From Anaerolineae bacterium (GTDB taxonomy: Bacteria; Chloroflexota; Anaerolineae; B4-G1): 9,412 nucleotides of DNA. The stretch lies in the NCBI GenBank assembly GCA_030612185.1, contig JAUWOI010000137.1, positions 1 to 9,412 of the forward strand, written 5' to 3'. The notes beneath the pieces are model-generated. The model worked only from the letters and a program-made list of their open reading frames with translations, did not search any database and was not told where the DNA came from. This document shows positions 4,962 to 9,412 of this stretch, in pieces (position 1 is the stretch's first letter; each line of letters begins with the position of its first letter). Both the position numbers and the translations under genes were made by a program.

Positions 4962-7271
4962 ATGAACAACTTTGGCGAAAAAGTCAGTTTCATCTGGTCC
5001 GTCGCCGACCTCCTCCGCGGCCCCTACCGCCCCAACCAATACAAAGACGTTATGCTGCCCATGACCGTCCTGCGGCGGCTCGACTGCGTCCTCGAACCCA
5101 CCAAGGACCAGGTACTCGCCAAGATCAAGAGCCTGGAGGGCGGCAAGATCAAAAACCTGGAGCCGATCCTGAACCGGGCAGCCGGGCAGGACTTTCACAA
5201 TACCAGCCGCTTCACCTTCGAGCGGCTCAAGGGCGACCCCGACAACATCGCCGCCAACCTCACCCAGTACATCAAGAGTTTTTCCATCCGCGCCCGCGAG
5301 ATCATTGAGAACTTTGGCTTTGAGGAACACATCGCCAAACTCGACAATGCCGACCGCCTCTACCTCATCGTCTCGCGCTTTTGCGATATAAACCTGCACC
5401 CCGACACAGTCTCCAATATTGAGATGGGCTACATCTTTGAGGAACTGATCCGCCGCTTTAACGAGGCCAGTAACGAGGAGGCTGGCGACCACTTCACCCC
5501 CCGCGAGGTCATCCGCCTGATGGTCAACCTCATCTTTAGCCCCGATAGCGACACCCTCACCACCAAGGGCATCGTCAGAACCCTCTTTGACCCCGCCAGC
5601 GGAACCGGCGGCATGCTCTCCGTCTCTGAGGAATACGTCCGCGAACTTAACCCAGACGCCCGCCTCGAGGTCTTTGGTCAGGACTATAACGCCCAGGCCT
5701 ATGCCATCTGCGGCTCCGACATGATGATCAAGGGCCAGAGCCTCGACAACATCCGCTTCGGCGATAGTTTCACCCACGATCACTTTGCCGCCAAGACCTT
5801 TGACTATATGCTGGCCAATCCCCCTTTTGGGGTCGAGTGGAAACCCCAATCTGACGTCATCAAGAAGGAACACGAGGAGCAGGGGTACGGAGGCCGCTTC
5901 GGCGCGGGGCTGCCGCGCATCAACGACGGTTCCCTCCTGTTCCTCCAGCACATGATCAGCAAGATGAAGGCCCCCAAGGAGGGCGGCACGCGCCTGGCCA
6001 TTGTCTTTAACGGCTCGCCGCTGTTCACCGGCGCTGCCGGGTCCGGCGAGAGCAACATCCGCCGCTGGATCATCGAGAGCGACTGGCTGGAGGCCATCGT
6101 GGCCCTGCCCGACCAACTTTTTTACAACACCGGCATCTCCACCTACCTGTGGATCGTCACCAATCGCAAGGAACCTCACCGCCGGGGCAAGATTCAACTC
6201 ATTGACGCCACCTCTTTCTTCGACAAAATGCGCAAGAGCCTGGGCAACAAACGGCACGAGATCGGCGCCGACCACTGCGCCGAGATCACCCGTCTCCACG
6301 GCGAGTTCAGGGCAGGCCAGTACGTCAAGATATTCGACAACGCCGACTTTGGCTACCAGCGCATCACCGTCGAGCGCCCCCTGCGGCTCAACTTCGCCGT
6401 CACCGAGGAGCGCCTGGCCCGCGTCCAGGGGGCAAAAAAGTTCGCCACCCTCGCCACCAGCAAAAAACGCAAGGACGCCGCAGCCGCCGAGGCCGAGATC
6501 GCCGCCGGCAAAGTGATGCAGCAAGCCATCCTGGACGCCCTGTCCGCGCTCGATGGCCACGGGGTGGTCAAAAGCCGCGAGCAGTTCTCCGCCCTGATGA
6601 CCGAAACCTTTGGGCAGGCTGGCCTCGCCGTCCCAGCGCCGCTATTCAAGGCTATCTTGATGGCCCTCTCCGAGCGGGACGAAACCGCCGACGTCTGCAC
6701 CAACAAAAAAGGCCACCCCGAACCCGACCCCAAACTGCGCGACTATGAGAACGTGCCGCTCAAGGAGGGCATCTCCGCCTACGTGGCCCGCGAGGTGCTG
6801 CCGCACGTGCCAGACCTGCCTGCGCCGCGCCCGAAGCCAGGTGTGTTCTGCACTTATGTTTTAAAATGTGCGGATGGCTCTTTCTATATTGGTCAAACAG
6901 GAGACTTCCCCAGGCGTTTGCAGGAACACGAATCAGGCACAGTGTCTTGGACAGCACCACGCCGACCTATCGAACCTATTCATTGGGAAGTCTTCCCTAG
7001 CAGAGGCCAAGCTGTTAAACGTGAAAAAGAACTCAAGACAGGGTTTAGGCGCAAGTGGCTAAAACAACAATACAGCAAAGGCTTGCTGGCGGCTGCGGCG
7101 CGGCAGGCAGGTGCCTGGGTGGACGAGCGCAAGACCAAAGTCGGCTACGAGATCAACTTTAACCGCTATTTCTACACCTACACCCCGCCGCGACCGTTGG
7201 ATGAGATCGAGGCGGATCTGAAGGGTATTGAGCAGGAAATTGCTGATTTGTTGGCAGAGGTGGCAGAATGA
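4962..7271 (+). CDS. hsdM: Type I restriction-modification DNA methyltransferase subunit with inserted GIY-YIG domain
   Basis: 769-residue HsdM, the adenine-N6 methyltransferase subunit that works with HsdS (and HsdR for cleavage) using S-adenosylmethionine. Order: HsdM N-terminal helical domain (about 1-130), N6-MTase domain with the AdoMet motif FDPASGTGG (209-217) and catalytic NPPF (286-289), a helical linker, then the conserved C-terminal block WVDERKTKVGYEINFNRYFY. Between HVPD and AWVDE, which are normally joined, sits a 99-residue insert (619-717) with a GIY-YIG nuclease domain. Without it the length is about 670, usual for this HsdM type. ATG at 4962 is preferred over ATG at 4956 because AGAGG directly abuts 4956 but is 6 nt from 4962. 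The stop overlaps the hsdS start (ATGA). Whether the methylase still works with the insert is unknown. Confidence 0.95.
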   Translation: MNNFGEKVSFIWSVADLLRGPYRPNQYKDVMLPMTVLRRLDCVLEPTKDQVLAKIKSLEGGKIKNLEPILNRAAGQDFHNTSRFTFERLKGDPDNIAANLTQYIKSFSIRAREIIENFGFEEHIAKLDNADRLYLIVSRFCDINLHPDTVSNIEMGYIFEELIRRFNEASNEEAGDHFTPREVIRLMVNLIFSPDSDTLTTKGIVRTLFDPASGTGGMLSVSEEYVRELNPDARLEVFGQDYNAQAYAICGSDMMIKGQSLDNIRFGDSFTHDHFAAKTFDYMLANPPFGVEWKPQSDVIKKEHEEQGYGGRFGAGLPRINDGSLLFLQHMISKMKAPKEGGTRLAIVFNGSPLFTGAAGSGESNIRRWIIESDWLEAIVALPDQLFYNTGISTYLWIVTNRKEPHRRGKIQLIDATSFFDKMRKSLGNKRHEIGADHCAEITRLHGEFRAGQYVKIFDNADFGYQRITVERPLRLNFAVTEERLARVQGAKKFATLATSKKRKDAAAAEAEIAAGKVMQQAILDALSALDGHGVVKSREQFSALMTETFGQAGLAVPAPLFKAILMALSERDETADVCTNKKGHPEPDPKLRDYENVPLKEGISAYVAREVLPHVPDLPAPRPKPGVFCTYVLKCADGSFYIGQTGDFPRRLQEHESGTVSWTAPRRPIEPIHWEVFPSRGQAVKREKELKTGFRRKWLKQQYSKGLLAAAARQAGAWVDERKTKVGYEINFNRYFYTYTPPRPLDEIEADLKGIEQEIADLLAEVAE
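6814..7112 (+). mobile_element. In-frame GIY-YIG insertion in hsdM with inverted-repeat ends
   Basis: The insert encodes a GIY-YIG domain of the small stand-alone type: TYV (GIY position) with Y632, YIG with Y642, an RR pair at 651-652 before H656, and KREKELK with E688. Key catalytic positions therefore appear intact. By hand count 6841-7080 is 112/240 GC (47%), against 83/120 in 6721-6840 and 43/60 in 7081-7140. The core is bounded by inverted repeats 6814-6840 and 7086-7112: the outermost 10 bp are perfect (ACCTGCCTGC / GCAGGCAGGT), and 20 of 27 positions match without gaps. Protein comparison places the inserted codons at 6816-7112 (297 bp). No convincing target duplication is seen. That this was a mobile unit is inference; the domain itself is clear. 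Confidence 0.75.
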
Positions 7272-8656
7272 AGTGGCGGGCGTATCCGAAGTACCAGGAT
7301 TCTGGCATTGAGTGGCTGGGCAAGATTCCCGAACATTGGTCTGGTACAGCTCTGAAGCGCTGGGTTGAAGTCAAGATTACAGATGGACCACACGAGACCC
7401 CCGAGTTCGTTGATGAAGGTATACCATTTGCTTCCGCTGACGCGGTTCGCAATGGTCGCATCGATTTTGACTTCAAACGGGGCTACATAAGACCAGAATT
7501 GCATGCTCGCTATATCAGAAAAGTACACCCAAAGCGTGATGATATTTTTATGGTCAAGTCAGGCGCGACAACCGGTAAGTTGGCGATTGTTGATGTAGAT
7601 TTCGAGTTTAGCGTGTGGTCGCCATTGGCCCTAATTAGGGCCAACCCTGAGAATCTTACCCCTAATTTTCTTTTTTCAGCCTTGCATGCAGATTACATTC
7701 AGAATCAAGTGCAGCGTACTTGGTCGGAAGGTACACAACCCAATATCTCAATGGCAGCAATTGAACGACTGTACGTTGTTGCTCCCCCACTCTCTGAACA
7801 ACGCGCCATCGCCACCTTCCTCGACCACAAGACCGCCCACATAGACGCCCTCATCGCCAAGAAAGAGCACCAGGTCGAACTCCTCCAGGAAAAGCGCGCC
7901 GCCCTCATCAGCCACGCCGTCACCAAGGGGCTGGATCCCAGCGTGCCGATGAAGGATTCCGGCATCGAGTGGCTGGGGGAGATTCCGGCGCACTGGGAGG
8001 TGAAGCAGATTCGGTACATTGCGGAATCGCTTCAAACTGGCCCATTTGGCAGCCAGTTACATTCATCAGACTACGTGACAGATGGTACTCCTGTAATCAA
8101 TCCATCCCATATGAAAGATGGGTATATAGAGCCAGATCATAAAGTTGCGATTGATGATAAGACTTGTGAACGTCTGGCGCGTCATAAACTGTGTGCTGGT
8201 GACATTGTTTTTGCTCGTCGAGGAGAACTGGGACGCTGTGCATTAGTTACATTGGCGGAAGAGGGTTGGCTCTGCGGAACTGGTAGCTTGAGAATGCGTT
8301 CAAAGCTGGAACTAGCTTACCCACCATTCCTGAATAGGGTTCTGTCCACAAACGGTGTCAGTGAGTGGTTATTGCTTCAGTCCGTAGGCTCAACGATGGA
8401 TAATTTGAATACCTCGATTCTCTCACAGTTGGCATTGCCAATTCCACCTCTCAACAAACAACATACCATCGCCGTCCACCTAGACCACGAAATCGTCAAG
8501 ATTGACGCTCTCACTGCCAAGGTCCAGGAGTCCATCGAGCGGCTGCAAGAATACCGCACCGCCCTAGTCTCCGCCGCCGTCACGGGCAAGATCGACGTGC
8601 GGGGTGAGCAGGTGCAACGCACTTCAGAAAGTGCGTTGCACCTCGCGACTCGTTAG
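7268..8656 (+). CDS. hsdS: Type I restriction-modification specificity subunit
   Basis: 462-residue HsdS, which recognises the two halves of the target DNA and positions HsdM. Two target-recognition domains are visible, each opened by DSGIEWLG (residues 11-18 and 230-237, followed by IPEHW / IPAHW). Each is followed by a conserved helical spacer beginning PPLSEQRAIATFLDH (173) and PPLNKQHTIAVHLDH (393). The spacers are GC-rich (38/60 at 7861-7920) whereas the recognition domains are AT-richer (24/60 at 7501-7560, 22/60 at 8101-8160), as expected for exchanged specificity modules. The family's usual GKIDVRGE ending is extended by about 15 residues (448-462) encoded largely by a REP hairpin. 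Start ATG overlaps the hsdM stop; stop TAG overlaps the transposase ribosome site. The recognised DNA sequence cannot be predicted here. Confidence 0.94.
   Translation: MKWRAYPKYQDSGIEWLGKIPEHWSGTALKRWVEVKITDGPHETPEFVDEGIPFASADAVRNGRIDFDFKRGYIRPELHARYIRKVHPKRDDIFMVKSGATTGKLAIVDVDFEFSVWSPLALIRANPENLTPNFLFSALHADYIQNQVQRTWSEGTQPNISMAAIERLYVVAPPLSEQRAIATFLDHKTAHIDALIAKKEHQVELLQEKRAALISHAVTKGLDPSVPMKDSGIEWLGEIPAHWEVKQIRYIAESLQTGPFGSQLHSSDYVTDGTPVINPSHMKDGYIEPDHKVAIDDKTCERLARHKLCAGDIVFARRGELGRCALVTLAEEGWLCGTGSLRMRSKLELAYPPFLNRVLSTNGVSEWLLLQSVGSTMDNLNTSILSQLALPIPPLNKQHTIAVHLDHEIVKIDALTAKVQESIERLQEYRTALVSAAVTGKIDVRGEQVQRTSESALHLATR
8610..8643. repeat. REP hairpin copy 2 (inside 3' end of hsdS)
   Basis: Same perfect 15-bp arms as the other copies, loop CAGA. 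It lies inside the hsdS reading frame and encodes part of its last 15 residues. It marks the left boundary of the RAYT unit, 22 nt before the transposase start. Confidence 0.92.
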
Positions 8657-8665
8657 GAGAATGTT

Positions 8666-9253
8666 ATGCCAAAAAGACCCCCCTACCTTCCCGGTCATTA
8701 CTATCACATCTACAATCGCGGTGCGCATCGCATCTCCATCTTCCGCGAGGACGATAACTATATCTTTGTCCTGCGCAAGATAAAGGACTACTGCCGCTCG
8801 CTGGCCCTGACGCTTATCGCCTACTGCCTGATGCCCAACCACTACCATTACTTGATTCGCCAGAACGGCGAGTACCCCGCCGGGCTTTTGCCGCAGCGGG
8901 TCTTCAACAGTTACACCAAAGCCTACAACAAGCGTTATGGACACAGCGGCACGCTGTTCGAGGGCAACTATAAGGTCACTCTTGTAGAAGATCAGGCTCA
9001 TCTGATACACTTGTGCCGCTACATCCATGCCAATCCGGTCAAACACGGGCTGGTTGCAGATTTGGCGGAGTGGCCCTATTCCAACTATCTGGAATGGATT
9101 GGCGAACGTGATGGCACGCTCGTGGATCGCGGCTTTGTCCAGGAGCACTTTCCATCCCCACAGGGCTATCGGGAATTCGTGTTGGACTATCTCATTGAAC
9201 GAAAACTGCCGAGAGAATTAGATGCCTACCTGAGCGCCTGGGAGCGACGCTAA
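8666..9253 (+). CDS. REP-associated tyrosine transposase (RAYT, IS200-like Y1)
   Basis: 195-residue member of the REP-associated Y1 (HUH) transposase family, which nicks single-stranded DNA next to REP hairpins through a tyrosine. Seen: GHYYHIYNRG at 10-19, the HUH metal motif H59-Y60-H61 in LMPNHYHYLIRQ, the segment NSYTKAYNKRYGHSGTLFEG (81-100) holding candidate catalytic tyrosines Y83 or Y87, and RYIHANPVKHGLV (118-130). Length and motif order are normal, so the gene appears intact. AGGAGA (8655-8660) precedes ATG by 5 nt and overlaps the hsdS stop; only 9 nt separate the two genes, so it is probably translated from the hsd mRNA. REP hairpins flank it on both sides (8610-8643; 9253-9286, the latter sharing the last base of the stop codon). 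No full IS200/IS605 ends or tnpB are present. Confidence 0.92.
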   Translation: MPKRPPYLPGHYYHIYNRGAHRISIFREDDNYIFVLRKIKDYCRSLALTLIAYCLMPNHYHYLIRQNGEYPAGLLPQRVFNSYTKAYNKRYGHSGTLFEGNYKVTLVEDQAHLIHLCRYIHANPVKHGLVADLAEWPYSNYLEWIGERDGTLVDRGFVQEHFPSPQGYREFVLDYLIERKLPRELDAYLSAWERR

Positions 9254-9286
9254 GGTGCAACGCACTTCCGAAAGTGCGTTGCACCT
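9253..9286. repeat. REP hairpin copy 3 (at RAYT stop codon)
   Basis: Perfect 15-bp arms AGGTGCAACGCACTT / AAGTGCGTTGCACCT with loop CCGA. It begins on the final A of the transposase TAA stop and could also act as a transcription or mRNA-stability element. The typical GTAG tetranucleotide of enterobacterial REPs is not evident beside any copy. Confidence 0.92.
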
Positions 9287-9298
9287 GGAGACCGGGTG

Positions 9299-9328
9299 CG
9301 ACGATTGTTCGTCGGAATCCCGATTCCG
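9299..9328. repeat. Two adjoining small palindromes after REP3
   Basis: CGACGA-TTGT-TCGTCG (9299-9314) overlaps by two bases CGGAATC-CC-GATTCCG (9313-9328); both are perfect inverted repeats. They may belong to the right end of the RAYT unit or act as a terminator, but no T-run follows. The remaining bases to 9412 show no gene I can support. Confidence 0.55.
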
Positions 9329-9412
9329 TACCTCTTGCGGCTTGAAAAATGAGTGAAATCTGCTTGCTTCGAGCGATTTTTGCACATATTTGCTCCAGAA
9401 GTGGCAATTCTT

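Noticed and set aside
4941..6560. 539-codon open frame on the minus strand opposite hsdM
   Set aside because: It is antisense to well-supported HsdM motifs; long antisense frames are expected from C/G-ending codons, and its product is Gly/Val/Asp/Ala-rich with no recognisable domain.
6807..7115. GTGCC direct repeat as target duplication of the GIY-YIG insert
   Set aside because: The copies are 304 bp apart, which would break the reading frame on excision; likely chance in GC-rich sequence.
8624..9148. 174-codon open frame on the minus strand opposite the transposase
   Set aside because: It overlaps the whole HUH transposase in antisense and has no ribosome site or known motif.
4905..9286. 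CRISPR-like repeats
   Set aside because: The three repeat copies are widely and unevenly spaced palindromes with genes between them, and no cas gene is present; REP elements explain them.

Overview
The window is a moderately GC-rich bacterial segment with strongly C/G-ending codons in most genes. The gene set (bacterial queuosine-salvage protein, DUF433/DUF5615 toxin-antitoxin pair, type I restriction-modification genes, REP-type transposase, many short palindromic elements, a GAAC-N4-GTTC type operator) fits a chromosome of an environmental Chloroflexota (Anaerolineae-like) bacterium. This taxonomic guess is an inference from gene style only.

Layout, left half. A queuosine-salvage gene enters from the left edge; its 5' part is lost in a poly-G tract. 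It converges on a DUF3795 cysteine-rich gene, with a cluster of related hairpins between them. The DUF3795 gene has a consensus promoter followed directly by a perfect 16-bp palindrome. Next, also on the minus strand, is a gene for an eight-helix membrane protein that looks internally duplicated. It diverges from a two-gene operon (Nudix hydrolase, B3/4-domain protein; GTGA overlap). The leader between the divergent promoters and the Nudix gene holds two unrelated MITE-like elements. Each has terminal inverted repeats and an intact target duplication (8 bp and 3 bp).

Middle. After about 255 bp, in which an in-frame hydrophobic stretch lies upstream, comes a DUF433 antitoxin overlapping a DUF5615 PIN-like toxin.

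Right half. hsdM and hsdS of a type I restriction-modification system overlap by ATGA and run straight into a REP-associated tyrosine transposase (RAYT). No hsdR is inside the window; it may lie beyond the right edge. HsdM carries an in-frame 99-residue GIY-YIG nuclease domain at a conserved C-terminal site. Its DNA is about 47% GC against about 70% on both sides, and it is bounded by 27-nt imperfect inverted repeats. This is the most striking observation here: it looks like a small nuclease-encoding element that inserted in frame into a methyltransferase gene. Three copies of one 15-bp-arm hairpin (REP) sit in the hsdM leader, in the last codons of hsdS and at the RAYT stop codon. The transposase is therefore flanked by its presumed substrate, and the hsdMS cassette is itself bracketed by REPs.
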